From positions 1 through 64,000 of the forward strand of contig NZ_RFLY01000013.1 in NCBI RefSeq assembly GCF_003697345.1: a stretch of 64,000 nt of DNA. The letters are read 5' to 3'. The translations under genes and the position numbers were made by a program. The DNA is from Solilutibacter pythonis (GTDB taxonomy: Bacteria > Pseudomonadota > Gammaproteobacteria > Xanthomonadales > Xanthomonadaceae). The notes below the pieces were generated by a model. That model did not search any database. It saw only the letters and a list, made by a program, of their open reading frames with translations, and was not told the origin of the DNA. Positions 49,583-59,467 of this stretch are shown one piece after another (positions within the stretch are counted from its first letter, which is position 1; each line of letters begins with the position of its first letter).

Positions 49583-50896
49583 ATGTCGCCCGACTTCCCC
49601 ACACCGCGCCCGCGCGCGTCATGCCTCATCTTGTTGCTGTGCGCCCTGCCCGCCCTGGCCGCCGCGCGTGGCGCCGCTAGCCGCGCCGAGGCCGACGCAT
49701 GGATCGCCCGCAGTCGAACGCCCGACCGGATACTGCTCGATGCCGACGCCATCACCGCGCGGAACCGGCGTCTACTGGCCGAGGACGCCAGCATGCACGA
49801 CCTGCGCGCCTTGCCGCCGACGATGCCCGGCAACGAAGTACGGGCGATGGTGATGCGGCGCTCGGTCTGGCCCAGGCGCGCGCTCTATGGCAGCGACGCG
49901 CGCGCGCTGGGCGCCGCCAGCCGGGAACGCCTGCAAACGCAGCTGGCGCTGGCGCGGATACCGGACGAAGTACACGCGCGGTTCGGCCTGGTCGTGCGTC
50001 GTGCCGACCTGCGCACCTTCCCCGACGCCCGGCCTGTGTTCCACCGCCCCGGCGAGCGCCTGATCGACCGTTTCCAGGAAAGCGCGCTGTTTCCGGGCAC
50101 GCTGGTGCGCATCCTGCACGAGAGTCTCAATGGCGACTGGCTGTTCGTGATGGCTCCCGACTACGCCGCCTGGGTACGCGCCGATCGCATCGCCGCCGCC
50201 GCCGCCGCCGAGGTGTTCGCCTACGTCGAACGCCAACCGGCATTGATCGTGACGGGTTCACGCGTGCTGACCGATTCCGGCATCGCGCTCGACATGGGCA
50301 CGCGGGTGCCGCTTTCCACGGATCGCCCAGACGGCGGTTATGTCATCGACCTGCCCACGCGCGACCCGGAGGGCCGCCTGCGCCTGCGATCCGCACGCCT
50401 GCCCAACGGCAGCGATGTGGCCCGCGCGCCATTGCCGTTCACCGAACGCACGCTGTTGACGCAGGCATTCAAGTTTCTCGGCGAACCTTACGGTTGGGGC
50501 CACAGCTTCGATGCTCGCGATTGCAGCGGTTTCGTCGCCGATGTCCACGCCGCGTTCGGCCTGCGGATGCCGCGCAACACGGGCGACCAGGCCGCCAGCC
50601 CGGCCTTCACCCGCATCGCGCCGCCCACCAACGCCACCGCGCGCCAGGCGATGCTGGCGGCGCTCGAACCCGGCGACCTGCTCTATCTCCCCGGCCACGT
50701 CATGATGGTGATCGGCCAACGTGCGGGAGAGACCTGGGTGATTCACGACACCCCTGAGGTGCGGCTGGCACGCCCCGGCGGCGGCATCGACAAGCGTCCC
50801 GGGGGCGTGGTCGTCACGCCATTGCAGGCGCTGCGTTTCGAGGATGGGCGCGCCTACGTCGATGCCATCCGGCGCATCGTACGCCTGCGCCGTTGA
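49583..50896 (+). CDS. SH3 and NlpC/P60 domain cell-wall hydrolase
   Basis: 437-residue exported gamma-D-glutamyl peptidase-like protein. The signal peptide is CLILLLCALPALAAARG. The middle holds SH3-like folds (QESALFPGTLVRILHESLNGDWLFVMAPDYAAWVR). The C-terminal NlpC/P60 domain has catalytic Cys in SFDARDCSGFVADVH and His in YLPGHVMMVIGQ. The layout matches the YkfC/DppVI type that trims murein peptides. ATG 49583 was chosen as it opens with the signal peptide; a frame open to 49262 is spurious. It lies between the transglutaminase operon and an L,D-transpeptidase gene. Confidence 0.88.
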   Translation: MSPDFPTPRPRASCLILLLCALPALAAARGAASRAEADAWIARSRTPDRILLDADAITARNRRLLAEDASMHDLRALPPTMPGNEVRAMVMRRSVWPRRALYGSDARALGAASRERLQTQLALARIPDEVHARFGLVVRRADLRTFPDARPVFHRPGERLIDRFQESALFPGTLVRILHESLNGDWLFVMAPDYAAWVRADRIAAAAAAEVFAYVERQPALIVTGSRVLTDSGIALDMGTRVPLSTDRPDGGYVIDLPTRDPEGRLRLRSARLPNGSDVARAPLPFTERTLLTQAFKFLGEPYGWGHSFDARDCSGFVADVHAAFGLRMPRNTGDQAASPAFTRIAPPTNATARQAMLAALEPGDLLYLPGHVMMVIGQRAGETWVIHDTPEVRLARPGGGIDKRPGGVVVTPLQALRFEDGRAYVDAIRRIVRLRR

Positions 50897-50973
50897 ACAC
50901 GGCGGCTTGCCGTGGCGGGCGGCTTCGGCCAATCTGCGGTGAATCTTTCCACCCGTTCCACGGTCTTTCGCGC

Positions 50974-51738
50974 ATGAAATCCCACTGGCTACTCGCCCTC
51001 GCCCTGCCGATACTCGTCGCCTGCGCCGGTACGCCGCCGGCGCGTCCCACCGCCTGGGGCGAAGCGCGGCAGATGATGGTGGTGACGAGCGAAAGCTGGG
51101 ACGCCCCGCACGCCACCTTGCGCCGATTCGAACGCGGGCCCGGGCAATGGCGCCAAGTCGGCGAAGCGCAACGGGTAATGCTTGGCCGTGGCGGCTCGGC
51201 CTGGGGGATCGGCTTGCATCCGGCCCAGGCAAAGGGCCCGCGGAAACGCGAAGGCGACGGCCGCAACCCGGCCGGGATATTCCCGCTCGGACATGCCTTC
51301 GGCTACGGCGAGGAGACGCCGAACGGTCTGCCCTACCGACAAATGCAAACCAGCCACTGGTGCATGGATGTCGATGCCTCGCCGTACTACAACCGGATCG
51401 TCGACAGCCGTGAAGTCGGCGAGGCCACGGTCGAAGGCTCGACCGAACCGATGCGGCTCGACCTCGCCAGGCAGGGCGACCAGCGCTACAAGCTCGGATT
51501 CACCATCGGCCATAACCCACGGAACGTACCGGGCCAGGGCAGTTGCATCTTCGCCCACCTCTGGCGCGACCCGGCCACGCCGACTTCCGGTTGCACGGCG
51601 ATGCCCGAGCCGGCGATGCGGGCGCTGCTGGCTTGGCTGGACCCGGCACGCCACCCGGTTTTCGTGCTGATGCCCGAGGCCGAATACCGTCGCAGGGAAG
51701 TAGACTGGGGCCTGCCGGCCATGGAGATTTTCCGTTGA
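50974..51738 (+). CDS. L,D-transpeptidase-fold lipoprotein
   Basis: 254-residue predicted lipoprotein. The lipobox LVAC follows the signal MKSHWLLALALPI. The catalytic domain is the YkuD-like L,D-transpeptidase type with GRNPAGIFPLGHAFGYG, HWCMDVDASPYYNRIVD, and the His-Cys set in SCIFAHLWRDPATPTSGCTAM (Cys about residue 208). The active-site wording (SGCTAM rather than SHGCIR) marks the less studied subgroup. A murein cross-linking or anchoring role is inferred, and the preceding NlpC/P60 gene fits such a role. ATG 50974 was selected because it opens the lipoprotein signal. Confidence 0.85.
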   Translation: MKSHWLLALALPILVACAGTPPARPTAWGEARQMMVVTSESWDAPHATLRRFERGPGQWRQVGEAQRVMLGRGGSAWGIGLHPAQAKGPRKREGDGRNPAGIFPLGHAFGYGEETPNGLPYRQMQTSHWCMDVDASPYYNRIVDSREVGEATVEGSTEPMRLDLARQGDQRYKLGFTIGHNPRNVPGQGSCIFAHLWRDPATPTSGCTAMPEPAMRALLAWLDPARHPVFVLMPEAEYRRREVDWGLPAMEIFR

Positions 51739-51787
51739 ACGGCGCGATGATCGCCCCGGCGCACCGCATCGCCGCGAGTGCGACACC

Positions 51788-53068
51788 ATGAGGCCGCCCT
51801 TCTCCACCACGACTCGCATTCTGCTGGCGCTGGCGTTGGCGGGCGTGATCGGCCTGGGACTGGCCTGGGCCTCCCCGGAGACCGGTGCGCGCGTGGCCGG
51901 CATCGCCCAACCCATTGGCAAACTCTGGTTGAACGCCCTGCAAATGACCGTGGTGCCGCTGGTCGGTACCCTGGTGGTGCTGGGCGTGGCCGCGGCGCGC
52001 GATGCCGCCGCCTCCGGCCGTATCGCGCGCCGCGCCATCGTCATTTTTCTCGTGCTGCTGGCGTTCTCGGCCAGCTTCGCCGCGCTGGCGGCGCCGGCCT
52101 TTCTCTCCTTCATGCCGCACAGCCCGGAACTCATGGAGGCGCTCAAGGGCGCGGCCGGCACGCCGCTGGCCAGCGAACCGCCCAAGGCCGCCGACTGGCT
52201 CACCGGCATCGTGCCTAGCAATGCCATCGCCGCCGCTGCGGCCAGCGCCATGCTGCCGCTGGTGGTGTTTTCGCTGTTCTTCGGCTTCGCCCTGACCCGC
52301 ATCGATGAATTGCGTCGCGAGCGCCTGCTGGAACTGGTGCAGGCGATCGCCGATGTGATGATCGTGATCGTGCGTTGGGTGCTGGCCGTCGCGCCGCTCG
52401 GCGTATTCGCGCTGGTGCTGGCCGTCACCGCCCAGGCCGGCGCCGCCACCCTGCAGGCGCTTGGCATCTATATCGCCCTGGTCTGCGTGCTCTATCTGGC
52501 GGTCACGGCCTTGCTTTACCCGCTGGTGCGGGCCTGGACCGGCCGGCCGCTGGGCCAGTTCGCCACCGCGATCTTTCCGGCGCAGGCGGTGGCGATGAGC
52601 ACCCAATCCTCGCTGGCTTCGCTGCCGGCGATGATCGATGTCTCACAACGCCGCCTCGGCATCCCGCTGCCGACGGTCTCGCTGGTGTTGCCGATGGCCG
52701 TGTCGCTGTTCCGCCTCACAAGCCCTGTGCAATACGTCGCGGTGGCGGCTTTCGTGGCCTGGGCTTACGGCATCGACATCGGCCCGCTGCAATGGGCCAC
52801 GGCGGTGCCGCTGGCGGTGGTGGTGAGCCTGGGCGCGATCGGCCTGCCCGGACAGGTCAGCTTCATGGCCACCAACATGCCGGTGACGCAGGCGCTCGGC
52901 CTGCCGGTGGACCCGTTGGGCCTGCTGCTGGCCGTGGATACCATCCCGGATGTTTTCGCCACGCTCGGCAACGTGACCGCCGATGTCTCGGCCACCGCGA
53001 TGACCGAACGCGGCCCGTCCGCCCAAGCCCCGGCATCCCCACTAGCGCCATCCCCGCGAGATGGCTAG
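51788..53068 (+). CDS. Dicarboxylate/amino acid:cation symporter
   Basis: 426-residue inner-membrane carrier of the DAACS family (GltP/DctA type), importing dicarboxylates or acidic amino acids with H+ or Na+. About eight hydrophobic segments are visible. The re-entrant-loop serine-rich motif appears as [16 protein letters not shown] (about residues 270-285), and [16 protein letters not shown] follows where family members often have the NMDGTA-like stretch. [23 protein letters not shown] is the typical helix 8. That NMDGT motif is replaced, so the substrate may be unusual. It ends 18 nt before tRNA-Ala. Confidence 0.88.
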   Translation: MRPPFSTTTRILLALALAGVIGLGLAWASPETGARVAGIAQPIGKLWLNALQMTVVPLVGTLVVLGVAAARDAAASGRIARRAIVIFLVLLAFSASFAALAAPAFLSFMPHSPELMEALKGAAGTPLASEPPKAADWLTGIVPSNAIAAAAASAMLPLVVFSLFFGFALTRIDELRRERLLELVQAIADVMIVIVRWVLAVAPLGVFALVLAVTAQAGAATLQALGIYIALVCVLYLAVTALLYPLVRAWTGRPLGQFATAIFPAQAVAMSTQSSLASLPAMIDVSQRRLGIPLPTVSLVLPMAVSLFRLTSPVQYVAVAAFVAWAYGIDIGPLQWATAVPLAVVVSLGAIGLPGQVSFMATNMPVTQALGLPVDPLGLLLAVDTIPDVFATLGNVTADVSATAMTERGPSAQAPASPLAPSPRDG

Positions 53069-53071
53069 AAT
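53066..53071 (+). promoter_or_regulatory. possible -10 element of the tRNA-Ala gene
   Basis: TAGAAT overlaps the symporter stop codon and is followed by a GC-rich discriminator (GGCGGCCCGG), as in stable-RNA promoters, 15 nt before the tRNA. No clear -35 is seen at the right distance. Confidence 0.3.
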
Positions 53072-53086
53072 GGCGGCCCGGATATC

Positions 53087-53162
<76 letters not shown>

Positions 53163-53169
53163 ATCGGAA

Positions 53170-53193
53170 AACCCGCCTCACGGCGGGTTTTTT
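53170..53193 (+). terminator. Rho-independent terminator after tRNA-Ala
   Basis: Perfect stem AACCCGCC (53170-53177) and GGCGGGTT (53182-53189), 4-nt loop TCAC, followed by four more T (six in a row from 53188). It begins 8 nt after the tRNA. Confidence 0.9.
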
Positions 53194-53284
53194 CTTGCCC
53201 GGACGCACTTGTCAAGCTGTGAATGTCCGCGGCCAACGGCGACAATCCACGGGCGGCGCTTTGCCGCGTTTTCGTTTCGGACAA

Positions 53285-55618
53285 ATGCAGGACAAGTCAC
53301 TCGCGCAGAAGATTGCCGCCACCATCGCCCATGAGATTTCCGCCAGTGCCGGGCAGGTAAGCGCCGCCGTCGGGCTGCTGGACGAAGGCGCCACGGTGCC
53401 GTTCATCGCGCGCTATCGCAAGGAAGTCACCGGCGGACTGGATGACACCCAGCTCCGCACGCTGGAAACGCGTCTGGTCTATCTACGCGAGATGGAGGCG
53501 CGGCGCGCGGCGATCATCGAGAGCATCACCGAACAGGGCAAGCTGAGCGATGAGCTGCGTGCCGAGATCGAAGCCGCCGATAGCAAATCCCGGCTGGAAG
53601 ACCTATACCTGCCCTACAAGCCCAAGCGCCGCACCCGTGCGCAGATCGCCCGCGAGGCCGGGCTGGAACCGTTGGCCGATGGCCTGCTGGCCGATCCCTC
53701 GCTGGAGCCGGAAACGTTCGCCGTGCAGTTCGTCGATGCCGAAAAAGGCATCGCCGACGTCAAAGCCGCGCTGGAGGGCGCGCGCGCGATCCTGATGGAA
53801 CGCTGGGGCGAGGACGCCGCGCTGATCGGCGAACTGCGCGACTGGCTGCACCGCGAGGGTGTGATCCGCGCCCGGGTGATCGAGGGCAAGGAGACGGCGG
53901 GCGAGAAGTTCCGCGATTACTTCGACCATGCCGAGCCGCTGGCGAAGATCCCCTCGCACCGCCTGCTGGCGCTGTTCCGCGGCCGCCGCGAGGAGTTCCT
54001 CACCCTCGATCTCGAACCCGGCAACGACGTCGAACAAGGCAATGCCTATGCCGAGGGCCGCATCGCACTCAATGCCGGAATCAAACCGCGGGGCCGCGCC
54101 GCCGATGCCTGGCTCGGCAATGCCTGCCGCCTGGCCTGGCGGGCGAAGCTGCAACTGCACCTGATGCTCGACTTGTTCAACGAGGCGCGCGAGCAGGCCG
54201 AGGCCGAGGCCATCGAGGTATTCGGCGACAACCTCAAGGATCTGCTCTTGGCCGCGCCGGCCGGGCCGAAGACCGTGCTCGGCATCGATCCCGGCATCCG
54301 CACCGGCTGCAAGGTGGCGGTGGTGGACGCCACCGGCAAACTGCTCGCCACCGACACGCTCTACCCGCACGAGCCGAAGCGCCAGTGGGATCAGGCGCTC
54401 GCGGCGCTGAAGCGGCTCTGCACCACCCACGACGTGCAACTTATCGCCATCGGTAACGGCACCGCCAGCCGCGAGACCGACAAGCTGGCCGGTGACCTCA
54501 TCAAACAGAACCCCGCGCTGAAATTGCAGAAGATCGTGGTCAGCGAGGCCGGCGCCTCGGTGTATTCGGCCTCGGAACGGGCCGCGCGCGAATTCCCGCA
54601 ACTGGATGTTTCGTTGCGCGGCGCGGTGTCGATCGCGCGGCGCTTGCAGGACCCGTTGGCCGAGTTGGTGAAGATCGAACCGAAAGCGATCGGCGTGGGC
54701 CAATACCAGCACGACGTGGATCAGTACCGGCTGGCGCGGGCGCTCGACGCCAAGGTCGAGGATTGCGTGAACGCGGTCGGGGTGTTCGTCAACACCGCCT
54801 CCAGCGCGCTTCTCTCGCGCGTCTCGGGCCTGTCCGCCGGCGTGGCCGAGAACATCGTGATCCACCGCGACGCCAACGGCCCGTTCAAGCGCCGCAAGGA
54901 TCTGCTGAAGGTGCCGAGGCTGGGCGAGAAGACTTTCGAGCAATGCGCCGGCTTTCTGCGCATCGCCGATGGTGAGGAGCCGCTGGATGCCTCCGGCGTG
55001 CACCCGGAGAGCTATGCGGTGGTGGAACGCATCGTGGCGGCATCGGGCCGCGCCACGGCCGGCCTGATTGGCGATGGCGGTTTCGTCCGCGCGCTGCGCG
55101 CCGAGGATTACGTCGACGAACGCTTCGGCCTGCCGACCGTGCGCGACATCCTGAAAGAACTGGAGAAGCCGGGCCGCGACCCCCGCCCCGAGTTCAAGGC
55201 CGCGCACTTCGCCGAAGGCGTCGAGGACATCAGGGACCTGCGCCCGGGCATGGTGCTGGAAGGCGTGGTCAGCAACGTGGCCGCGTTCGGCGCGTTCGTC
55301 GATATCGGCGTGCATCAGGATGGCTTGATCCACATCTCGATGCTGGCCGACAAGTTCGTGAAAGACCCGCGCGAGGTGGTCAAGGCCGGCGATATCGTGA
55401 AGGTGAAGGTGAAGGTGCTGGAGGTGGACGTGGCGCGCAAACGCATCGCCCTGACCCGCCGCCTGGACGACACCCCCGAAGCCCGTCCGCCGCGCCGCGA
55501 AGCCGATTCGCGCTCATCGCGCGACGACCGGCGACCGCCCCGTCCGGTACGGCCTTCCTCGGCCCCGCCCGTCAACAGCGCGTTGGCCGACGCTTTCGCC
55601 CGCGCCCGCAAGGGTTGA
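53285..55618 (+). CDS. tex: Tex, S1 RNA-binding transcription accessory protein
   Basis: 777-residue nucleic-acid-binding protein of the Tex/Spt6 family. It acts on transcription and affects toxin and stress gene expression in other bacteria. Order of domains: N-terminal helical region ([24 protein letters not shown]), YqgF/RNase H-like domain ([22 protein letters not shown]), helix-hairpin-helix region ([26 protein letters not shown]) and C-terminal S1 domain ([21 protein letters not shown]). A basic low-complexity tail follows. The ATG 53285 start was chosen from the conserved N-terminus; the frame is open to 53195. It is a single gene after the tRNA terminator. Confidence 0.95.
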   Translation: MQDKSLAQKIAATIAHEISASAGQVSAAVGLLDEGATVPFIARYRKEVTGGLDDTQLRTLETRLVYLREMEARRAAIIESITEQGKLSDELRAEIEAADSKSRLEDLYLPYKPKRRTRAQIAREAGLEPLADGLLADPSLEPETFAVQFVDAEKGIADVKAALEGARAILMERWGEDAALIGELRDWLHREGVIRARVIEGKETAGEKFRDYFDHAEPLAKIPSHRLLALFRGRREEFLTLDLEPGNDVEQGNAYAEGRIALNAGIKPRGRAADAWLGNACRLAWRAKLQLHLMLDLFNEAREQAEAEAIEVFGDNLKDLLLAAPAGPKTVLGIDPGIRTGCKVAVVDATGKLLATDTLYPHEPKRQWDQALAALKRLCTTHDVQLIAIGNGTASRETDKLAGDLIKQNPALKLQKIVVSEAGASVYSASERAAREFPQLDVSLRGAVSIARRLQDPLAELVKIEPKAIGVGQYQHDVDQYRLARALDAKVEDCVNAVGVFVNTASSALLSRVSGLSAGVAENIVIHRDANGPFKRRKDLLKVPRLGEKTFEQCAGFLRIADGEEPLDASGVHPESYAVVERIVAASGRATAGLIGDGGFVRALRAEDYVDERFGLPTVRDILKELEKPGRDPRPEFKAAHFAEGVEDIRDLRPGMVLEGVVSNVAAFGAFVDIGVHQDGLIHISMLADKFVKDPREVVKAGDIVKVKVKVLEVDVARKRIALTRRLDDTPEARPPRREADSRSSRDDRRPPRPVRPSSAPPVNSALADAFARARKG

Positions 55619-55915
55619 TGGCTGGCTTCATCGGCCCGCTCCTTGTGGCGGGCCCGGGCCGCCCATGCCGGCGAGGCGTGACGGGGAAACATCCCTGTCC
55701 TGCCTGATTGGGCTATCGGCCGATGCGCGCTCGCTTCCGGGCGTGTATATCCAGTCGCCGCCAAGTCGGCAACGCTTTCCACCGGGCCGCTTCGTCTCCT
55801 ATCAGCGCTCGGGCGATGGAAATCGCCCCGTGCGCTCAATCCCCTGACGCCGGTTGGATGCGGGCCCGCGCCGGCCGCGTCGCAAGCGGCCGGCCATGTC
55901 ATGCAACCGCGCGGC
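55619..55915. other. intergenic gap between converging tex and gspD
   Basis: About 300 nt with no supported gene on either strand. Several GC-rich inverted segments occur (for example GGCCGCGTCGCAAGCGGCC near 55877-55895) that could end transcription of either gene, but no T-tailed terminator is evident. Confidence 0.5.
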
Positions 55916-58105
55916 TTAGCGCGGCTTCCTTGACGGGGCCCGCCGGATCGGTTCCAGGCCCTTGAAGCGGCGGCCGTATTCGTCGGTCAGCGCGCGCGCC
56001 TCGGCTGGGTTGCGGAGCAGGCGCGGGGTCAACAGGACGATCACCTCGGTGCGCGTCGATTTGTCGGTCTGCACGCCGAACAACCCGCCGATCACCGGCA
56101 AGCGCGAAAGGAACGGCACGCCGCTGGTGCCCTTGCTGGCCTCGTCGCTGATCAGGCCGGCCAGCATCACCGTATCGCCGCTTTGCACCGCCGCCTCGGT
56201 CTTCATCCGCCGGGTGTTGATGCGCACGTTGCCGTAGATGTCGGCCTGGCTGCCCGGGCTGCTGACTTCCTGCACGATGTCGAGGAAGACCATGCCGTCG
56301 CGGGTAACGCGCGGGCGCACCTTGAGGATGGTGCCGGTATCGAGATATTGCACCTGGCTGTAGGTATTGCCGCCGCCAGGCACCCCGGGGTTGACCGACA
56401 CCGAGGCCACCGGGATGCGGCTGCCGACGTTGAGGGTGGCCTCGGCGTTGTTCTTGACCACGATCGAAGGCGTCTGCAACAGGCGGAAATCGGTGACTTT
56501 GTCCAGGGCCGTCAGCACGGCGGCGACGTTGGTGCCGAGGAAGTTCAGCGTGAGTCCGGCACCCGTGCCTTCGCCGAGGATGCTGCCGCCGGCCACGCCG
56601 AAGCCCTGGCGCGCCGCCGCGGCGGCGCGCAGCGATTCCGGCAAGGCGTTTTCCAAGTACCAGTTGACGCCGTAGCGCAGATCGCCGATCAGGTTCACTT
56701 CCACCACCTGGGCCTCGATGTGCACCTGGAGCGGCATCACGTCGAGACGCTGGATGACTTCCCGGATCGACTTCCACGCCGCCGGCGAGGCGCGCACCAG
56801 CAGCGCGTTGTTCTCCTCCACCGCGGCCACGCCCACTTGATCGCCATTGACCTGCAACCTGACCGCGCCGACGCCGCCTTGCGTCTGCGGGCTCAGCGAC
56901 AACTGCCCGCCGCCCAGCCCGCCGCCGCCCGACATCGCGCCGCCCATGCCGCCGGGGTCGGGCTTCGCGGCGTCGCCGGACACCGCCACACCTTGAACCT
57001 CGGTCGGGGTCAGGCCGGGCATGATCGACGGCGCCGGCCCCGCCCCTTGTCCGCCCTGCCCGCCGAACACCTCGCCCAGCCGCTGCGCCAGTTCGCGCGC
57101 CTTCACGTATTTCAGCTCGTAGGTGTAGAGCCGACCGCCGCTGGCGCCACCATCGATACGGTCAATCCACTGCTGGATGTCGTCCAGATACGCCGGCTGC
57201 GAGGCGATCACCATCACCGAGTTGGACGCCTCCAGCGGCATGAAGCGGAACATCCCCGCCACCGGCGTGCGGCTTTGTTCCCCGAATACGCGTTCCAGAT
57301 CAGTCACCACCTGCGCGGCGCGCCCGCTCTGTAGGGGGAACACGCCCACCGACATGCTGGCCATCCAGTCCACGTCGAAGGTCTGGATGGTGCGGCGATA
57401 GTTTTCCAACTCGGTGGGGGTGCCGGCGAGGGTGATCAGATTGCGTCCGCCATCCACGTTGACGATCGCCGAAGGCCGCGCATACGGCTTCAGTATCTTC
57501 TCCATCTCGGTCGCCGAGATGTAGCGCAACTCGAACGGCCGCACCTGGTAGCCGATGCCGCGCGCGCCGCTGCCCGGCCCGGTTGAGGGCGACATCAGGC
57601 CGCTGGCGACCGCCTGCTCGGTGGGGACGATGTTGTAGCGGCCATCGGCCCAAATCAGCCGGGCGTTGTTCCAGGCCAGCACGCTTTCCAGCAGGCGCAG
57701 CGCTTCGGCCTGCGTCACCGGACGCGGGGTGTTGATGTTGACCGTGCCCTGTACGCCCGGCGCGATCACGTAGTTCTGCCCCAGCATGTCGCCCAGGATC
57801 ACCGCGATGATCGACTGGATCGGTTCGTCCTGGAACACCAGCGAGGTGCCGCCGCGGCCGCGCACCGGGCCGCTGAGCGCCGGTGCCGGCGGCGGTTGGA
57901 TGGCGCGCTTGCTGCCATGGCGGATCATCGCGCGTGGGCCGTCCTCGCCTTCCAGCAGCACGCTTTCCTGCGCGGCGGCCTGGGTACCGGCGACACCGGT
58001 GCTGCGGGAAAGATCGGCGTCACGGCGCATATCCGGCACGGGCGCGGTGGCGCAGCCTGCCAGCAGAACGAAGAGGGTGGTGGCGGAAAAACGAATGAAG
58101 GTCAT
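55916..58105 (-). CDS. gspD: Type II secretion secretin GspD (XpsD)
   Basis: 729-residue outer-membrane secretin that forms the exit pore of the T2SS. The lipoprotein signal LFVLLAGCATAP suggests it is lipidated, as known for XpsD of Xanthomonas. N-domains follow (SIIAVILGDMLGQNYVIAPGV, FELRYISATEMEKILKPYA, YELKYVKARELAQRL), with a Gly-rich insert (about 365-395). The secretin core ends with GVPFLSRLPVIGGLFG and TEVIVLLTPRLLRNP. It is the last gene of the gspG-to-D operon, 19 nt after gspN. Confidence 0.95.
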   Translation of the reverse strand: MTFIRFSATTLFVLLAGCATAPVPDMRRDADLSRSTGVAGTQAAAQESVLLEGEDGPRAMIRHGSKRAIQPPPAPALSGPVRGRGGTSLVFQDEPIQSIIAVILGDMLGQNYVIAPGVQGTVNINTPRPVTQAEALRLLESVLAWNNARLIWADGRYNIVPTEQAVASGLMSPSTGPGSGARGIGYQVRPFELRYISATEMEKILKPYARPSAIVNVDGGRNLITLAGTPTELENYRRTIQTFDVDWMASMSVGVFPLQSGRAAQVVTDLERVFGEQSRTPVAGMFRFMPLEASNSVMVIASQPAYLDDIQQWIDRIDGGASGGRLYTYELKYVKARELAQRLGEVFGGQGGQGAGPAPSIMPGLTPTEVQGVAVSGDAAKPDPGGMGGAMSGGGGLGGGQLSLSPQTQGGVGAVRLQVNGDQVGVAAVEENNALLVRASPAAWKSIREVIQRLDVMPLQVHIEAQVVEVNLIGDLRYGVNWYLENALPESLRAAAAARQGFGVAGGSILGEGTGAGLTLNFLGTNVAAVLTALDKVTDFRLLQTPSIVVKNNAEATLNVGSRIPVASVSVNPGVPGGGNTYSQVQYLDTGTILKVRPRVTRDGMVFLDIVQEVSSPGSQADIYGNVRINTRRMKTEAAVQSGDTVMLAGLISDEASKGTSGVPFLSRLPVIGGLFGVQTDKSTRTEVIVLLTPRLLRNPAEARALTDEYGRRFKGLEPIRRAPSRKPR

Positions 58106-58124
58106 CGGGGGACTCGTGGCACGC

Positions 58125-58841
58125 TCAATGGGGTTCAGCAGGCGGGGCGGGAGGTGATGGCTGACGCATTTGCTTGCGTCGCTCCTCGATACGCCGGCGG
58201 ATCGCTTCCACCTGCTGGCGTTGTTCGGTGGTGATGTCGTCTTGCGTCGCCGCGGCCTCGGCGGCGGCCGAGGCGCTCGTCATGGCCGCCGCTTCACTAG
58301 GGCTGCCGGGTGCGGGCGGTGCGGCGGCTGGCGGGGGCGTGTTAATGGCATCGCGAGCGTTCAGCTTGAGCACCTGCGACTGCTCGCCGTTACGAAAAGT
58401 CGCGCTACGCGGGCCGAGGTCGACCAGGCGCCATCCCGGCTGCCCCGTCACTTCCGCGCCCAGTTGCACCCGTAGCGGCTTGCCGCTTTGCGTCGGCGTG
58501 AGGGTGGCGAGATTGAGCCCGGGCGAGCGCACGATGCCGGTCAAGGTGGCGAGGAAGCTGTTGCCGGTCTCACCATTGACCGTCCCCTCCCCGCCCACGT
58601 CGGCAACGCGCGGGCTGCGGTCGTTGAAGAACAGCGGGCGCGCCCAGGCCGGGTCGGCCGGATTCGGCGCCGCAGGGGAAAGCGTGACGCTCTCGGGATA
58701 GGCCGGCTGGCGCGCCGGTACGGTTTCCACCCGGTATCCGGTGGGCGGCCAAAACCATGCCCAGCCGCAGAAGGCCACCGCCACCACCACGGCCAGCGTC
58801 CATAGCCGGGTCGAGACCGGCATCCGCCGCGCCGCGCTCAT
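58125..58841 (-). CDS. gspN: T2SS protein XpsN (GspC/N-like)
   Basis: 238-residue inner-membrane protein with one N-terminal anchor (LWTLAVVVAVAFCGWAWFW, about 12-30) and a periplasmic domain. The segment PADPAWARPLFFNDRSPRV and the HR-like beta segment FLATLTGIVRSPGLNLATL match XpsN, which bridges the XpsL/M complex and the secretin in Xanthomonas. The C-terminal third is Ala/Pro-rich, then strongly charged (QRQQVEAIRRRIEERRKQMR), probably coiled-coil. Four-base overlap with gspM. Confidence 0.82.
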   Translation of the reverse strand: MSAARRMPVSTRLWTLAVVVAVAFCGWAWFWPPTGYRVETVPARQPAYPESVTLSPAAPNPADPAWARPLFFNDRSPRVADVGGEGTVNGETGNSFLATLTGIVRSPGLNLATLTPTQSGKPLRVQLGAEVTGQPGWRLVDLGPRSATFRNGEQSQVLKLNARDAINTPPPAAAPPAPGSPSEAAAMTSASAAAEAAATQDDITTEQRQQVEAIRRRIEERRKQMRQPSPPAPPAEPH

Positions 58842-59467
58842 GGCGCGCCCTCCACCACTGGCGCGGCCTGCACGTAGCCGGAAACATTGAAGCCCACGTC
58901 CAGCACACCGGCGGCGGCCGTGATGATCGTCCCCGGATACTGCGGCGGCGCCGAGATGTTGAGCTCATCGACCAGTAGCGGCGGCTGGCTGGTTTCCAAC
59001 AGATGGAGCAGTTGCAGCAGCTCGGCGTTGCCGCAGCGCAGCCGCAGCGCCAGCACCGCGCGCCGGGGGCGGGCGGAAGCGGCATCCGCCTGCGAGGGGT
59101 TGCGACTCACCACCTTGCAGCGCCGGCCTTCGCCGCTGACCAGGGCCACGGCCTGATCGACGCGCTCGGACATGCCATCCACCGCCTGAGCGATGCTGGC
59201 TTCCGGCAACCACAAGGGTTGCTGGCGAGCGGCGGCCTCGGCACGGGCCAGTGCGGATTCGATCACGCCACGCTGGGCGACCAGCGCCTGCGCCCTGGCC
59301 TGGCGTTCGGCCGATTGGTCGGCCTGCGCGCGCGCCGCCGCCCAAGGCTTCCACCAGAACTGGTGCAGCAGGATGCCGAACATCGCCATTACCGCCGCCA
59401 ACAGCAAGATGGCCAAGTTGCGCTGGCGGCGCTCAGCGGCTGAGAGCGCGGGCGTCGCGGCGCTCAT
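58838..59467 (-). CDS. gspM: T2SS protein GspM (XpsM)
   Basis: 209-residue inner-membrane component with one anchor (NLAILLLAAVMAMFGILLHQFWW, about 16-38), a coiled-coil-like stretch (RAQADQSAERQARAQALVAQRGVIESALARAEAAARQ cut across 48-84) and a periplasmic ferredoxin-like domain ending YVQAAPVVEGAP. It binds XpsL and XpsN. The start overlaps the gspL stop (ATGA), and its own stop overlaps gspN. Confidence 0.85.
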   Translation of the reverse strand: MSAATPALSAAERRQRNLAILLLAAVMAMFGILLHQFWWKPWAAARAQADQSAERQARAQALVAQRGVIESALARAEAAARQQPLWLPEASIAQAVDGMSERVDQAVALVSGEGRRCKVVSRNPSQADAASARPRRAVLALRLRCGNAELLQLLHLLETSQPPLLVDELNISAPPQYPGTIITAAAGVLDVGFNVSGYVQAAPVVEGAP